Assembly (NCBI RefSeq): GCF_028550595.1
Contig: NZ_JAQQGN010000001.1
Span: 248,001-312,000 of the forward strand
DNA: 64,000 nucleotides
Origin: Luteimonas sp. BLCC-B24
GTDB lineage: Bacteria > Pseudomonadota > Gammaproteobacteria > Xanthomonadales > Xanthomonadaceae
Direction of reading: 5' to 3'
A program made the translations under genes and the position numbers. The notes beneath the pieces were generated by a model. It was not told the origin of the DNA. It ran no database searches and saw nothing but the letters and a program-made list of their open reading frames with translations. How positions within the stretch are numbered: the first letter of the stretch is position 1; every line of letters starts with the position of its first letter. Below, one piece after another: positions 25,642 through 35,813 of the stretch.

Positions 25642-26421
25642 TCATCCGCCAGGAAACAAACGAACCCACATCCCCTCGTCCCGCACCATTGCCCGCCCCG
25701 GCGGCACCACGAGCGTGGTGTGCTGGTGCAGCGTGGCGTCGACGAGCCCCCTGAGCGGCACCCGCTCCACCCGGGGCCGCGCGACCGCGAGCGTAGCAGC
25801 TTCATAGAGCGTCACGACATGGTCCAGGGGGTAGTCCTCCGACAAACGGTCGACCAGCAGCGCCCGCTCGGCGGCCGTATTGCTGAAACGCCCTGTGTCG
25901 CGGATTCCGGCCACGCCCACCTGCCACAGCACCAGCCACGCGGACGGGTCGATGATCCGGCGGTAGAACATGAACTGGCTGGCCTCGTAGTGCTGGCAGC
26001 CGACCTCGCCCGGGTCGACGCCGAGATCCGCGTACAGGCAGTCCTCGGCCGAGATGCCCGGCTCCATCACGGCCTGGAAGCCCTCGGCACGCGCTGCGGC
26101 GATCGCCCGGTGCGGGACGCAGGCGAACACGCCTGGATGGCCGTAGAACGCACCGCAGACCTCGCGGCCGGCGCGCACTTCGGCCAGCATCGCCTCGACC
26201 ATGTCGGCGTAGGTGCGGTGGCGTGAGCGGCCCTCGCTGTAAAAAGGCTGCAGGCTGCGGCAGTCCGCATTCATGCGCATCACCCACTCTTCCACCAGCG
26301 GGTCGGAGACGGCGACGAACACCACGTCGGCGCTCTCGATGTGGCGCCGGGCCCGGGGCCCCAGGTGCGCGCCCAGCATCATGCCCACACCCACACAGGC
26401 CAACCGGCCCTGGCTTTCCAT
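25642..26421 (-). CDS. Borosin-type peptide alpha-N-methyltransferase (tetrapyrrole-methylase fold)
   Basis: A 259-residue SAM-dependent methyltransferase of the tetrapyrrole methylase (TP_methylase) fold. Its closest match from memory is the borosin family (fungal OphMA, bacterial SonM), which methylates backbone amides of a RiPP precursor. Diagnostic blocks are VGVGMMLGAHL (SAM loop), RHRTYADM (the R-x3-Y pair equivalent to OphMA Arg72/Tyr76), FYGHPGVFACVPHRAI (Tyr98 equivalent) and GISAEDCLYADLGVDPG followed by GCQHYEASQF and LVLWQVG. Cobalamin or sirohaem methyltransferases lack this combination. There is no fused precursor at the C-terminus, so this is the split form. The start ATG at 26421 has a GGGGGCGG site 7 bases upstream. 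Confidence 0.85.
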   Translation of the reverse strand: MESQGRLACVGVGMMLGAHLGPRARRHIESADVVFVAVSDPLVEEWVMRMNADCRSLQPFYSEGRSRHRTYADMVEAMLAEVRAGREVCGAFYGHPGVFACVPHRAIAAARAEGFQAVMEPGISAEDCLYADLGVDPGEVGCQHYEASQFMFYRRIIDPSAWLVLWQVGVAGIRDTGRFSNTAAERALLVDRLSEDYPLDHVVTLYEAATLAVARPRVERVPLRGLVDATLHQHTTLVVPPGRAMVRDEGMWVRLFPGG

Positions 26422-26452
26422 GCGTGATCCGCCCCCGTGCGAAGGCGGCAAT

Positions 26453-27016
26453 CTAGACTGTGACCGGCGTCGCGGCAAGCGCCTGCAGGCGCGTCTGGTC
26501 CATCCGCCAGCGTGCCCAACCGGTCTCGGCATCGAGCGGGACGAATCCGAGGGACCGCATCAGCCCCTCCGCCGCGGCATGGCCGGTGCGATGGCGGGTC
26601 CACACCGCCTCGAGGCCACCGGCGCAGACCACCCGCGGCAGCAGCGCCGCCAGCGCTTCGCGGGCGATGCCGCGCGTGCGCGCACCGGCGCCCAGCAGCA
26701 GACCGGTCTCGGCCGTCGTCCGCCCCGCATCGATCACCAGCGACAGCAGGCCGAGTGCGTGCGGTCCCTCGTCCAGCCGCCAGTAGCGCGCCTTGGGCGG
26801 CGCACTGCGCATCTGGCGGAGCGCGGCCGCCAGCGCGCGGCCGGCCGCCTCCCTGTCGAGCGGCGCGCCGACCTGCGCCATCGTGTCCGCATCGCCATAC
26901 AGCGCGGCGAACAGCGCGCCGTCGGTCTCGCACAGCGGTGTGGCCCGCAGACGCGTGGTGGTGAACGCGCCGGGCCAGACCTCCGACACATCGATACGCC
27001 CGCCATCGCCGCTCAT
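26453..27016 (-). CDS. GNAT-family N-acetyltransferase
   Basis: A 187-residue protein of the RimJ/RimL-like (Acetyltransf_3) branch of GNAT enzymes. The N-terminal FTTTRLRATPLCETDGAL resembles the TERLxLR start of that branch. The acetyl-CoA-binding loop is around LLLGAGARTRGIAREAL, and RSLGFVPL near the end is the typical GNAT C-terminal motif. The ATG at 27016 overlaps the stop of the M20 peptidase gene by 4 bases, and its stop is 31 bases ahead of the borosin methyltransferase ATG. It may therefore be part of the same transcript. The substrate is unknown; N-terminal acetylation of the peptide product is only a possibility. Confidence 0.85.
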   Translation of the reverse strand: MSGDGGRIDVSEVWPGAFTTTRLRATPLCETDGALFAALYGDADTMAQVGAPLDREAAGRALAAALRQMRSAPPKARYWRLDEGPHALGLLSLVIDAGRTTAETGLLLGAGARTRGIAREALAALLPRVVCAGGLEAVWTRHRTGHAAAEGLMRSLGFVPLDAETGWARWRMDQTRLQALAATPVTV

Positions 27017-28566
27017 CGCGCGCGGGCACCCTCGGCCAACGCGTGCAGCAGATCGACATAGGACTTCTCGACCTCGGCCAGACCCGCCGCCCCGACGCCT
27101 TCCGCCGGGCGGATCAGCATGTATTCGTCCGGCCCGTGCGCGCCCCAGCCGTGGCCCAGACCGCCGAACACGAACGGCAGATCCAGCGTCCGCGTGAACT
27201 GGTAGAACGGCGCGCTGCCCGCAAGCCACGGCGCCACGCGCGCCTTGACGCCGTACTTGTTGAACACGCCGATCGCGGCCTGCACCAGCGGCGCATCGGC
27301 CGGCGTGGCGGCGGCGGGATAGCCGGACAGCGGCCGGATCACGACGTCGTCGAACCCGCCGGCATCCAGATGCGCGCGGATCATCGCGTAGGCGGCATCG
27401 GGCTCGAGGCCGGGCGGCAGGCGCGAGTCGAGCTTGGCCGTGGCCACGTGCGGGAGGATCGTCTTCATGCCCGCGCCGGTATAGCCGCTCCAGAGGCCAT
27501 CGATATTGAGCGTCGGCTCCCACAGGTTGCGCACGATGGCCTCGCGCCCGGTGAGTCCGTCGATCCAGCGCTCCACGCCGAGCGAGCGCTGCAGCGCGGC
27601 ATCGTCGACATCGGCGGCCAGCGCGTTGACCAGGGCCTGCTCGGCTTCGGTGGGCGGCGTGACCGCCTCGTAGTAACCGGGAATCGCCACCGTGTTGCCG
27701 TCGGCCGAGGTCAGCGAGGCGATGGCCTGCACCAGGCGCAGCGCCGGTGCGTCGACCAGGGACTTGAACGAGCCGTGGATCTCCGCGCGGGTCGGGCCGC
27801 CGTGCGCGCCGCCGCGTGCTTCGAGTTCGAAGTAGATGATGCCCTTCACGCCGAGGTTGAGCTGGGCATCGCCCGTGGCGCTCTGCACCAGCATCGGAAA
27901 GAACGCGCCATCGGCCGCACGCAGCCGATCGCGCCAGGGCGCCAGCACGGCGCCGAAGTTCGGCGAACCCAGTTCCTCCTCGCCCTCGGCGACGACGTAG
28001 AGATTGACCGGCAAGGTGCCCTCGACCGCCAGCATCGACGCGACCGCATTGAGAAATGCCCGTTGCGGGCCTTTCTGGTTCATCGCGCCACGCGCCATCA
28101 GCACCGTGCCGAGCTCGTGGTCGACCAGCTCGCCGGCGAAGGGATCGGCGATCCGCCAGTTCGGCTCGACCGGCTGCACGTCGTACATCATGTAGACCAC
28201 CAGCGTGACCGGCGCGCCGGCGTCGTAATGGCCGAGCACGCCGGGATGACCGGGCGTCTCCACCCGCTGCACCTCCTGGAAGCCCAGGCTGCGCAGGTCG
28301 TCGGCCAGCAGATCGGCCATCGCCGCGATGCCGTCGTCGGTGGCGCTGATCGAGCGCTGGCGCACCCAGCGCTGCAGTTGCGCGACATGCGCATCCTGCT
28401 GCGCATCGATATGCGCATAGACCGCGTCGTGGCGTCCCGCGTAGGCCGGCCGTGCAGTGGAATCGAACCGGGCCTCGGTCGTGAACGGGTAGACGGGGCG
28501 TTCGGCGTGGGCCGATGCGATCGCCAGCAGCACTGCGGACGACAAGGCGATGGTGGACAGGCGCAT
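27013..28566 (-). CDS. Exported M20-family peptidase homologue with altered metal ligands
   Basis: A 517-residue M20 metallopeptidase homologue with a signal peptide (MRLSTIALSSAVLLAIASAHA). The ATG at 28566 has GGGAG upstream, whereas a GTG three codons earlier is weaker. The catalytic pair is present in VVAEGEEELGSP (Glu197/Glu198), and so is the C-terminal HGWGAHGPDEY block. However, the usual GHxD metal motif reads MMYDVQP, with Met127 in place of the histidine ligand. The bridging aspartate of RGxxDxKG is Asn163 (ARGAMNQKG). The enzyme may use one metal ion or be an inactive relative. It lies 94 bases after hisIE and overlaps the GNAT gene. Confidence 0.88.
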   Translation of the reverse strand: MRLSTIALSSAVLLAIASAHAERPVYPFTTEARFDSTARPAYAGRHDAVYAHIDAQQDAHVAQLQRWVRQRSISATDDGIAAMADLLADDLRSLGFQEVQRVETPGHPGVLGHYDAGAPVTLVVYMMYDVQPVEPNWRIADPFAGELVDHELGTVLMARGAMNQKGPQRAFLNAVASMLAVEGTLPVNLYVVAEGEEELGSPNFGAVLAPWRDRLRAADGAFFPMLVQSATGDAQLNLGVKGIIYFELEARGGAHGGPTRAEIHGSFKSLVDAPALRLVQAIASLTSADGNTVAIPGYYEAVTPPTEAEQALVNALAADVDDAALQRSLGVERWIDGLTGREAIVRNLWEPTLNIDGLWSGYTGAGMKTILPHVATAKLDSRLPPGLEPDAAYAMIRAHLDAGGFDDVVIRPLSGYPAAATPADAPLVQAAIGVFNKYGVKARVAPWLAGSAPFYQFTRTLDLPFVFGGLGHGWGAHGPDEYMLIRPAEGVGAAGLAEVEKSYVDLLHALAEGARAR

Positions 28567-28669
28567 CCTTGGCACTCCCGGGTCAGGTCACCGGATCATG
28601 CCCGCGCTCGGCGTGGGTGCAAAACCGCGCCCGGTCACGCCGGCACCGTGCGCGGCCGCACCGCCCGGC

Positions 28670-29290
28670 TCAGCCGCCCCGTGTGCGCAGCACGCGCTCC
28701 ACATCCGTCAGCGACAGATCCCGCGACCGCAGCAGCACGATCAGGTGGTAGAGCAGATCCGCGCTTTCGCCCAGCAGCGCGTCGTCGTCCTGCACCACGC
28801 CGGCGAGCGCGGTTTCCACCCCCTCCTCGCCCACCTTCTGTGCGATGCGGCGGATGCCGCCCTCGAACAGCCGCGTGGTGTAGCTGCCCTCGGGCCGTTC
28901 GCGCGCACGGGTGGCGATCAACGCATCGAGCTCGGCGAGCACGCCGGCCGGTGCATTGGGAAAACAGCTCGGACGCTGCAGGTGGCAGGTGGGGCCGTGT
29001 GGATGCGCCAGCACGAGAATTGTGTCGGCATCGCAGTCGGTCTCCATCGAGACCAGCTCCAGCACATGGCCGGATTGCTCGCCCTTGGTCCACAGGCGCT
29101 GCTTGCTGCGGCTGAAGAAGGTCACCTGGCCGCGGCGCAGCGTTTCCGCACAGGCCGCGCGGTCCATGTAGCCGAGCATCAGCACGCGCAGCGTGGCGGC
29201 GTCCTGCACGATGGCCGGCAGCAGACCGTCGCCCTTGGACCAGTCGAGCGCATCGAGGTCGGGCGCGGTGGCAGTGGCGGCGGATGTCAT
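28670..29290 (-). CDS. hisI: Phosphoribosyl-AMP cyclohydrolase / phosphoribosyl-ATP pyrophosphatase
   Basis: Bifunctional HisIE (206 residues) catalysing steps 2 and 3 of histidine synthesis. The N-terminal cyclohydrolase domain has [26 protein letters not shown], and the metal-binding DCDADT and CHLQRPSCF motifs. The C-terminal pyrophosphatase domain has [15 protein letters not shown] and [13 protein letters not shown]. It is the last gene of the his operon and its ATG overlaps the hisF stop by 4 bases. Confidence 0.97.
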   Translation of the reverse strand: MTSAATATAPDLDALDWSKGDGLLPAIVQDAATLRVLMLGYMDRAACAETLRRGQVTFFSRSKQRLWTKGEQSGHVLELVSMETDCDADTILVLAHPHGPTCHLQRPSCFPNAPAGVLAELDALIATRARERPEGSYTTRLFEGGIRRIAQKVGEEGVETALAGVVQDDDALLGESADLLYHLIVLLRSRDLSLTDVERVLRTRGG

Positions 29291-30060
29291 GGGCGGCGGA
29301 CCTCGATGTGCTGCGCGGCGAGCGCGCGCTTGAGTTCGGGAATGGCGATGCGGCCGCTGTGGAATACGCTGGCCGCCAGCGCGCCGTCGACATCGGCCTG
29401 CAGGAACACATCGGTGAAATGCGCGATCTCGCCGGCGCCGCCCGAGGCGATCAGCGGCACCGCGCACACCGCACGTGCGGCGGCCAGTTGCTCCAGATCG
29501 TAGCCGGTGCGCACACCGTCCTTGTCCATGCAGTTGAGGACGATCTCGCCCGCCCCCAGGCGCACGGCCTCGGTGATCCAGTCCAAGGTGCGCACGGGAA
29601 GTTCGCGCGTGCGATCGGGATCGCCGGTGTGGCTGCGCACGCGCCACTGTCCGTCGGTTTCACGGATCGAATCGATGCCGACCACCACGCATTGCACGCC
29701 GAAGGCGTCGGCCAGTTCGGCGATCAGCGCAGGCCGCTCCAGCGCCGGCGTGTTGACCGAGATCTTGTCGGCGCCGGCATGCAGCACGGCGCGCGCGGTC
29801 TCGACGTCGCGGATGCCGCCGGCCACGCAGAACGGAATGTCGATCAGGCGCGAGACCCGCTCCACCCAGCCGCGGTCGACCGAGCGCCCTTGCGGACTGG
29901 CCGAGATGTCGTAGAACACCAGTTCGTCGGCGCCTGCGTCGCGATAGCGCAGTGCGAGATCGACGATGTCGCCCATGTCGACGTGGTCGCGGAAGCGCAC
30001 GCCCTTGACCACGCGCCCGTCGCGCACGTCGAGGCAGGGAATGATGCGGCGGCTCAGCAT
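29287..30060 (-). CDS. hisF: Imidazole glycerol phosphate synthase, cyclase subunit
   Basis: A 257-residue (beta/alpha)8-barrel protein that joins PRFAR and ammonia to give IGP and AICAR; it works as a heterodimer with HisH. The catalytic aspartates are in [16 protein letters not shown] (first strand) and [13 protein letters not shown]. The phosphate-binding segments are VAGGIRD and ASGGAG. The ATG overlaps the end of hisA by 7 bases. Confidence 0.97.
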   Translation of the reverse strand: MLSRRIIPCLDVRDGRVVKGVRFRDHVDMGDIVDLALRYRDAGADELVFYDISASPQGRSVDRGWVERVSRLIDIPFCVAGGIRDVETARAVLHAGADKISVNTPALERPALIAELADAFGVQCVVVGIDSIRETDGQWRVRSHTGDPDRTRELPVRTLDWITEAVRLGAGEIVLNCMDKDGVRTGYDLEQLAAARAVCAVPLIASGGAGEIAHFTDVFLQADVDGALAASVFHSGRIAIPELKRALAAQHIEVRRP

Positions 30061-30788
30061 GCCAGCGCCTCGGCGAGATCCAGTCGCCCTTCGAGCAGCG
30101 CCCGGCCGAGCACGATCCCGCCGCAGCCCTGGGCCTTGGCCGCACGCACGTCGGCGAGTTCGCGCACGCCGCCCGAGGCCTGCACGTCGAGCGTGGGTAC
30201 CAGCGCTTTGAGATGCGCATAGAGATCCAGATTGGGGCCCGACAGCATGCCGTCGCGGGCGATGTCGGTACTCAACAGGTGCGTGAGACCGCCCTGCGCA
30301 TAGCGCACCGCGAGCACGTCGAGCGTGGCGTCGGCGGTTTCGGTCCAGCCGTGCACCGGCAGATGCCAGGCGCCGTCGCGGCCCTGGCGGGTGTCGAGCG
30401 CGACGGTGATGCATTCGGCACCGAAGCGGCCGATCCACTGCAGCACGCGCTCGGGCTCGCGCACCGCGAGCGAGCCGACCACGACGCGCTCGGCGCCGGC
30501 ATCGAGGATGCGGCGTACGTCGTCCTCGGTGCGCACGCCACCGCCGGTCTGCACGCGCAGGCCGGTAACGGCGCGGATGCGCGCCAGCAGCGGCGCCAGC
30601 GTGTAGCCGCCCTCGCGTGCGGCATCCAGATCCACCAGGTGCAGCCACTGCGCGCCGGCGGCGGCGTAGGCCTCGATCTGCGCCAGTGGATCGTCGCCGT
30701 AGCGGGTTTCCTGCGCATAGTCGCCCTGCACCAGACGCACGACGCGGCCGTGGCGGATGTCGATCGCGGGATAGACGGTGAACGCCAT
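30054..30788 (-). CDS. hisA: ProFAR isomerase
   Basis: A 244-residue barrel enzyme paralogous to HisF that isomerises ProFAR to PRFAR. The start [23 protein letters not shown] contains the catalytic aspartate of strand 1. The second is in [14 protein letters not shown], and the phosphate site is in QTGGGVR and ASGGVRE. It lies 3 bases after the hisH stop. Confidence 0.97.
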   Translation of the reverse strand: MAFTVYPAIDIRHGRVVRLVQGDYAQETRYGDDPLAQIEAYAAAGAQWLHLVDLDAAREGGYTLAPLLARIRAVTGLRVQTGGGVRTEDDVRRILDAGAERVVVGSLAVREPERVLQWIGRFGAECITVALDTRQGRDGAWHLPVHGWTETADATLDVLAVRYAQGGLTHLLSTDIARDGMLSGPNLDLYAHLKALVPTLDVQASGGVRELADVRAAKAQGCGGIVLGRALLEGRLDLAEALAC

Positions 30789-30791
30789 GAC

Positions 30792-31391
30792 TCAGGCCTC
30801 GAACGCGGGAGAGAGGAAGTTGCGCAGCACGCGCGCACCGACGGCCGCCGAGCGCTCGGGGTGAAACTGGGTGCCGGCGATGCGACCGCGACGCACCGCG
30901 GCGGCGAACGCCTGGCCGTGGTCGCCGGCCAGCACGCAGTCGTCGGTGACCGGCGCGGCGAAGCTGTGGACGAAATAGGCCTGGGCACCGTCGATGCCGT
31001 CGACCAGCGCGTCGGCGCGCGTGGCCCGCAGCGTGCTCCAGCCCATGTGCGGCACGCGCAGACCGGGCCCGCCGCGCAGCCGCGACACGCGGCCCGGCAA
31101 CAGACCGAGACCGGCGACGTCGCCCTCGTCCGACGATTCGAACAAGAGCTGCATGCCGACGCAGATGCCGAGCAGCGGCCGTTCGAGTGTGCGAAGCACC
31201 TCGACCAGATCCAGCTGCTGCAGCCGCGTCATCACCTGCGCGGCGGTGCCTACGCCGGGCAGGATCACCCGGTCGGCGCCGCGGATGCTCGCGGCATCGG
31301 TGACCAGCGCCGCGTCGATGTCCAGGCGCTCGAACGCGTAGCGCACCGAGCCGGTGTTGGCGCCGCCGGCGTCGACGATGACGACGCGCAT
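30792..31391 (-). CDS. hisH: Imidazole glycerol phosphate synthase, glutaminase subunit
   Basis: A 199-residue class I glutamine amidotransferase that supplies ammonia to HisF. The nucleophile is in [15 protein letters not shown], and the His-Glu pair of the triad is in [18 protein letters not shown] forms the oxyanion region. Its ATG overlaps the hisB stop by one base. Confidence 0.97.
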   Translation of the reverse strand: MRVVIVDAGGANTGSVRYAFERLDIDAALVTDAASIRGADRVILPGVGTAAQVMTRLQQLDLVEVLRTLERPLLGICVGMQLLFESSDEGDVAGLGLLPGRVSRLRGGPGLRVPHMGWSTLRATRADALVDGIDGAQAYFVHSFAAPVTDDCVLAGDHGQAFAAAVRRGRIAGTQFHPERSAAVGARVLRNFLSPAFEA

Positions 31392-32476
31392 CACAACGTC
31401 CCCTTCGTGCTCGGCAGCGCATCGCCACTGCGGCGCACCGCCTGACCCAGCGCACGTGCGAAGACCTTGAAGCAGGCCTCGACCTTGTGGTGATCGTTGT
31501 CGCCCTCGACCTTGAGGTTGAGGTTCAGTGCCGCGGCGTCGCAGACCGAGCGGAAGAAGTGCTCGACCAGCTCGGTCGGCATGTCGCCGACGCGTTCGCG
31601 CACGAAGCTGCCGTCGAAGACGAGGTACGGCCGCCCGCCGAAGTCCAGCGCGGCGGACGCCAGCGTTTCGTCCATCGGCAAGGTGAAGCCGTAGCGTGCG
31701 ATGCCGCGCTTGTCGCCGAGCGCCTCGCGCAGGGCCTGGCCCAGTGCGATGCCGGTGTCCTCGATCGTGTGGTGCTCGTCGATCTGCAGATCGCCCTCGG
31801 CCTGCACCACCAGCGAGATGCCGGCGTGCTTGCCGATCTGGTCGAGCATGTGGTCGAAGAACGGCAGACCGGTCGACACGCGCGCATCGCTCGCGGCATC
31901 GAGATCGAGTTCGACCCGGATCTTCGTTTCCTTCGTGTTGCGGACCACGGTCGCGCGTCGCGGCGCGTCGCACAGCTCGTGCGCGATGCCGGCCCAGTCC
32001 CACGCGCCGCCGAACTGTGCGGTGCGCAGCTGGAAGCCGCGGATGCCGAGATTCTCCGCGAACTGGAGGTCGGTATCGCGGTCGCCGACCATCGCCGAAT
32101 TGTCCAGGTCGATGCCGCGGTCGCGCAGGTAGTGCATCACCAGACCGAGCGCCGGCTTGCGCGTCGGCGCCTTGTCGGCCGGCCAGCTGCGGTCGACCAG
32201 CACCTCGCGGAACACGATGCCCTGGCTTTCGAAGATGCCGAGCATCAGATCGTTCGGGCCGTCGAAGCTCGCCTGCGGATAGCCGTCCGTGCCCAGGCCG
32301 TCCTGGTTGGTGACGATGACGAACTCGAAGCCGGCATCACGCAGGCGCAGCATCGCGGGGATTACGCCGGGGACGAAGCGGAGTTTTTCGAAGGCGTCGA
32401 TCTGGAAATCCGCCGGCTCCTCGATCAGGGTGCCGTCGCGATCGACGAACAGGATCTTCTTGCCGCGCGCACTCAT
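31391..32476 (-). CDS. hisB: Histidinol-phosphatase / imidazoleglycerol-phosphate dehydratase
   Basis: Bifunctional HisB of 361 residues. The N-terminal HAD phosphatase domain has [11 protein letters not shown] (nucleophile Asp), VTNQDGLGT and MVGDRDTD. The C-terminal dehydratase domain starts about residue 170 and has the metal motifs [12 protein letters not shown] and [11 protein letters not shown], then [12 protein letters not shown]. The fused form is typical of gammaproteobacteria. The start overlaps the end of hisC by 4 bases. Confidence 0.97.
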   Translation of the reverse strand: MSARGKKILFVDRDGTLIEEPADFQIDAFEKLRFVPGVIPAMLRLRDAGFEFVIVTNQDGLGTDGYPQASFDGPNDLMLGIFESQGIVFREVLVDRSWPADKAPTRKPALGLVMHYLRDRGIDLDNSAMVGDRDTDLQFAENLGIRGFQLRTAQFGGAWDWAGIAHELCDAPRRATVVRNTKETKIRVELDLDAASDARVSTGLPFFDHMLDQIGKHAGISLVVQAEGDLQIDEHHTIEDTGIALGQALREALGDKRGIARYGFTLPMDETLASAALDFGGRPYLVFDGSFVRERVGDMPTELVEHFFRSVCDAAALNLNLKVEGDNDHHKVEACFKVFARALGQAVRRSGDALPSTKGTL

Positions 32477-33555
32477 GCTGCGATCTCCGATGCTTGCAGG
32501 GCCGACAGCACGCGCGCGTTCTGTGCCGGCGTGCCGAGACTGATGCGCAGCGCATCGCCGAGCTGCGGCGCGGCGCGCTGGTCGCGCACGACGATACCGG
32601 CCGAGAGCAGCGCGGCGAACGCGCGGTCCGCATCGACGAACCGCACCAGGAGGTAGTTGCCGGCCGACGGATACACCCGGCGTACGCCGGGCGCGGTCGT
32701 CAGCGCCGCGGCCAGCGCATCGCGTTCGGCGATGGTCTCGGTGACGCGCGCCTGCGTGAGCGCGAGTGCGTCCGGCGACAGCCCGGCCAGTGCGAGATCG
32801 GCGCAGGGCGTGGGCACCGGATACGGCGCCTGGCAGCGACGCAGCACGCCGATCAGGTCGGGATGGCCGATCGCCACGCCGATCCGCGCCGCCGCGAGCG
32901 CGTGGGCCTTCGACAGCGTGCGCAAGACGACCAGATTCTGGTGTGCGGCGAGCAGCGTCGTGGCCGATGCGGCGTCGGCGAACTCGATATAGGCCTCGTC
33001 GACGACGACAATCGCCCGGCCCGACAGCGCATCGGCCAGATGATCGATCTCGGCCAGGGGCACCAGACCGCCAGTCGGATTGGACGGCGAGCACAGGAAC
33101 ACGAGCTTCGCGCTGCGCGCGAGCGCCGCGTTGCGCACCGCGGCGACGTCCACGGCAAATCCGTCCGGTCCGTCGATCAACGGCACTTCGACGAAGGCCG
33201 CGCCCTGCAGCCGTGCGCTCACCGCGTACATGCCGAACACCGGCGGCGTCGCCAGCACGGCGTCGCGGCCGGGCACGCACAGCGCGCGCACCAGCAGGTC
33301 GATCGCCTCGTCGCTGCCGCGGCCGATCAGCAGCTGCTCGACCTCGACGCCGTACACCTCGGCCAGCCGCGCCTGCAGTTCGGGCGGCTGCGGCGACGGA
33401 TAGCGCCGGCAACGCCCCTCGGCATCGCCGGGATTCGCCAGTGGCGACTCGTTGGCGTTGAGCCAGACGTCCCCTTCGAGCCGCTGCGTGCGCGCCGAGG
33501 CATAGCCGGCGAAATCACGCAGATCCTCGCGGACCAGATCACGTACGCCGCTCAT
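32473..33555 (-). CDS. hisC: Histidinol-phosphate aminotransferase
   Basis: A 360-residue class I/II PLP aminotransferase. Visible motifs are [10 protein letters not shown] at the N-terminus, [22 protein letters not shown] and the Schiff-base lysine in [14 protein letters not shown]. The C-terminal arginine that binds the carboxylate/phosphate is in ALRISLGT. The ATG overlaps the hisD stop (ATGA). Confidence 0.96.
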   Translation of the reverse strand: MSGVRDLVREDLRDFAGYASARTQRLEGDVWLNANESPLANPGDAEGRCRRYPSPQPPELQARLAEVYGVEVEQLLIGRGSDEAIDLLVRALCVPGRDAVLATPPVFGMYAVSARLQGAAFVEVPLIDGPDGFAVDVAAVRNAALARSAKLVFLCSPSNPTGGLVPLAEIDHLADALSGRAIVVVDEAYIEFADAASATTLLAAHQNLVVLRTLSKAHALAAARIGVAIGHPDLIGVLRRCQAPYPVPTPCADLALAGLSPDALALTQARVTETIAERDALAAALTTAPGVRRVYPSAGNYLLVRFVDADRAFAALLSAGIVVRDQRAAPQLGDALRISLGTPAQNARVLSALQASEIAA

Positions 33556-34892
33556 GCCGCCGCCTTCGCGATCCGCAGCGCGACCGCGTTCGCGTGCGCG
33601 TCCAGGCCCTCGGCGCGCGCCATCGTCACCGCATCGGGGCCGATCGCGCGGATGCCGGCCGCATCGGCCGACTGCACGCTGACCGTGTTCTGGAAACTCG
33701 ACACGCTCACGCCGCTCCAGGCCCGGGCCGCGCCGCCGGTCGGCAGTACGTGGTTGGTGCCGCTGCAGTAATCGCCCAGTGCCTCGGGGGTCCAGTCGCC
33801 GAGGAACACCGAGCCGGCGACCTCGACCCGATCGAGCCAGTCGCGCGGCGTGCGCAGCGCGAGGATCAGGTGTTCGGGCGCGTAGCGGTTGTTGATCTCG
33901 AACGCGGTGTCGAGCGTGTCCACCCGGAGCAGCCGCGAGCGCGCCATCGCCTGGCGCGCGATCGCCGCCCGCGGCAGCGCGGCCAGTTGCGTCGACAGCT
34001 CGGCACGCACCGCATCCAGCAACGCGGCGTCGTCGGAGATGAGCAGCACCTGCGAATCCGGGCCGTGCTCCGCCTGCGACAGCAGATCGGCGGCGACGAA
34101 CGCGGCATCGGCACCAGCATCGGCGATCACCAGCACTTCCGACGGACCGGCGGGCATGTCGATCGCCACCGTGCCGGACTGCGCCACCTGCTGCTTGGCC
34201 TCGGTGACGAAGCTGTTGCCCGGGCCGAACAGCTTGTCGCAGGCGGGCACGCGCCCGGTGCCGAAGGCCATCGCCGCGATCGCCTGCGCGCCGCCGAGCT
34301 TGAACACGCGGTGCACGCCGGTGAGTCGGGCGGCCACCAGCACCGCCGGATCGGCGCTGCCGTCGGGACGCGGCGGCGTGCACAGCACGACCTCGCGGCA
34401 CCCGGCCAGGCGCGACGGCACGCCGAGCATCAGCGCGGTCGACGGCAGCGGCGCGGTACCGGCCGGCACGTACAAGCCGACACGCGGGATCGGCCGCACG
34501 ATGCGCGCGCAGTTGACGCCGGCGGCGGTATCGACGTCGTAACCGGACGTCATGCCCGCCGCGTGGAAACGCTCGATGCGCGCCGCGGCATTGACCATCG
34601 CCTCGCGCAGCTCCGCGGGCACCGCGGCTTCGGCCGCAGCGAACTCGTCGGCGCCCACCTCGAAATCGTCCAGCGCGACGCGGTCGAAGCGTTCGGTCAG
34701 TTCGCGCAAGGCGACATCGCCACGTGCGCGCACGTCGTCGAGCACGTCGGCGACCGCGCGGCGCGTCTGCGCGGCGACGGCCTGCGTGGGCCGGCGCAGC
34801 AATTCGGTGCGCACATCGGCATCGGCCCCGCACCAGTCGACGATCGCCGGAATCGCGTCGTCGAGCGTCGTCGTTGGGGTCTGCATGCTCAT
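33552..34892 (-). CDS. hisD: Histidinol dehydrogenase
   Basis: A 446-residue Zn- and NAD+-dependent enzyme catalysing the last two oxidations to histidine. Motifs: [62 protein letters not shown] and, near the end, [10 protein letters not shown]. Two in-frame ATGs (34892 and 34886) are possible. The first overlaps the hisG stop by 4 bases, like the other junctions in this operon. Confidence 0.97.
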   Translation of the reverse strand: MSMQTPTTTLDDAIPAIVDWCGADADVRTELLRRPTQAVAAQTRRAVADVLDDVRARGDVALRELTERFDRVALDDFEVGADEFAAAEAAVPAELREAMVNAAARIERFHAAGMTSGYDVDTAAGVNCARIVRPIPRVGLYVPAGTAPLPSTALMLGVPSRLAGCREVVLCTPPRPDGSADPAVLVAARLTGVHRVFKLGGAQAIAAMAFGTGRVPACDKLFGPGNSFVTEAKQQVAQSGTVAIDMPAGPSEVLVIADAGADAAFVAADLLSQAEHGPDSQVLLISDDAALLDAVRAELSTQLAALPRAAIARQAMARSRLLRVDTLDTAFEINNRYAPEHLILALRTPRDWLDRVEVAGSVFLGDWTPEALGDYCSGTNHVLPTGGAARAWSGVSVSSFQNTVSVQSADAAGIRAIGPDAVTMARAEGLDAHANAVALRIAKAAA

Positions 34893-35803
34893 GCCAGCAT
34901 CCGCTCCACCGGCAACACCATCAGTCCGGCCGCCCCGGCCTGCTTCAGCGCTTCGAGGCGCGGCCAGGTCATCTCACCGTGGCAGAGCACCTGCAATGCC
35001 ACCTTGTCGCTGCCGTCGACCTGCAACAGCGTCGGCGCTTCGGCATCGGGCAGCAGCTTGAGCAGCGCGTCCACGCCGTCGCGGCGCGACTGGAACATCA
35101 CCAGCCGGCTGTCACGCAGCCGCAGCACGCCGTCGAGTCGACGCAGCAGCAACGACGCGAGGTCGCCGCGCACATCGGCCAGCGGCGTCACCGGCCCCGC
35201 CAGCACCGCCTCGCTGGTCATCAGCGTGACCGCGGGCTTGAGCTGGTTCGCGGTCAGCGTGGCACCGCTGGAGACCAGATCGCAGATCACGTCGGCCTGG
35301 CCCAGACGCGGCGCGATCTCGACCGAGCCCGACAGGTTGACGATCGTCGCCTCGACGCCGTTCGCATCCAGCCACTGCTGCAGCAGACCGGGGTAGCTGG
35401 TCGCGATGCGGCTGCCCTGCAGCTGCGCGGGGCCGGTCCATTCGGCCGATTCCGGAATCGCGATGTCGAGCCGGCAACCGCCGAAGCCCAGGCCACGCAC
35501 CGCCTTCGACACCTGCGGCAGGCCGCGCTGGGCGCGATCGGCCGCGGCTTCGTCGAGCACGTTGCGGCCGACGATGCCGTAATCGCAGACGCCGTCGGCC
35601 AGCAGGCCGGGAATGTCGTCGTCGCGCACGAGCAGCAGATCGACCGGCAGGGTCTCGCCGTAGCAGAACAGCTTGTCGCGGCTCTCGCGCCAGGACAGAC
35701 CGCAGGACGCGAGCAGCGAACGCGCGGGATCGCTGAGACGACCGGACTTCTGGATGGCGATACGCAGGCGATCGCGCGTAGCGCCGCCGTTCACAGGACT
35801 CAT
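34889..35803 (-). CDS. hisG: ATP phosphoribosyltransferase (long form)
   Basis: First and feedback-controlled enzyme of histidine synthesis. The 304-residue length is the long HisG form with the C-terminal regulatory domain. Motifs: [12 protein letters not shown] at the N-terminus, [18 protein letters not shown] (PRPP loop) and the C-terminal [15 protein letters not shown] chose the ATG at 35803, which follows GAGGT with a 7-base spacing; a longer reading would run into the upstream regulator gene. Confidence 0.96.
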   Translation of the reverse strand: MSPVNGGATRDRLRIAIQKSGRLSDPARSLLASCGLSWRESRDKLFCYGETLPVDLLLVRDDDIPGLLADGVCDYGIVGRNVLDEAAADRAQRGLPQVSKAVRGLGFGGCRLDIAIPESAEWTGPAQLQGSRIATSYPGLLQQWLDANGVEATIVNLSGSVEIAPRLGQADVICDLVSSGATLTANQLKPAVTLMTSEAVLAGPVTPLADVRGDLASLLLRRLDGVLRLRDSRLVMFQSRRDGVDALLKLLPDAEAPTLLQVDGSDKVALQVLCHGEMTWPRLEALKQAGAAGLMVLPVERMLA

Positions 35804-35813
35804 GGGGGTGACC

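Noticed and set aside
25642-26421. Reading the methyltransferase as a cobalamin or sirohaem biosynthesis enzyme
   Set aside because: It has the tetrapyrrole-methylase fold, but no cob/cys genes are near and the FYGHPGVF, GISAEDCLYADLG and R-x3-Y blocks are those of borosin enzymes.
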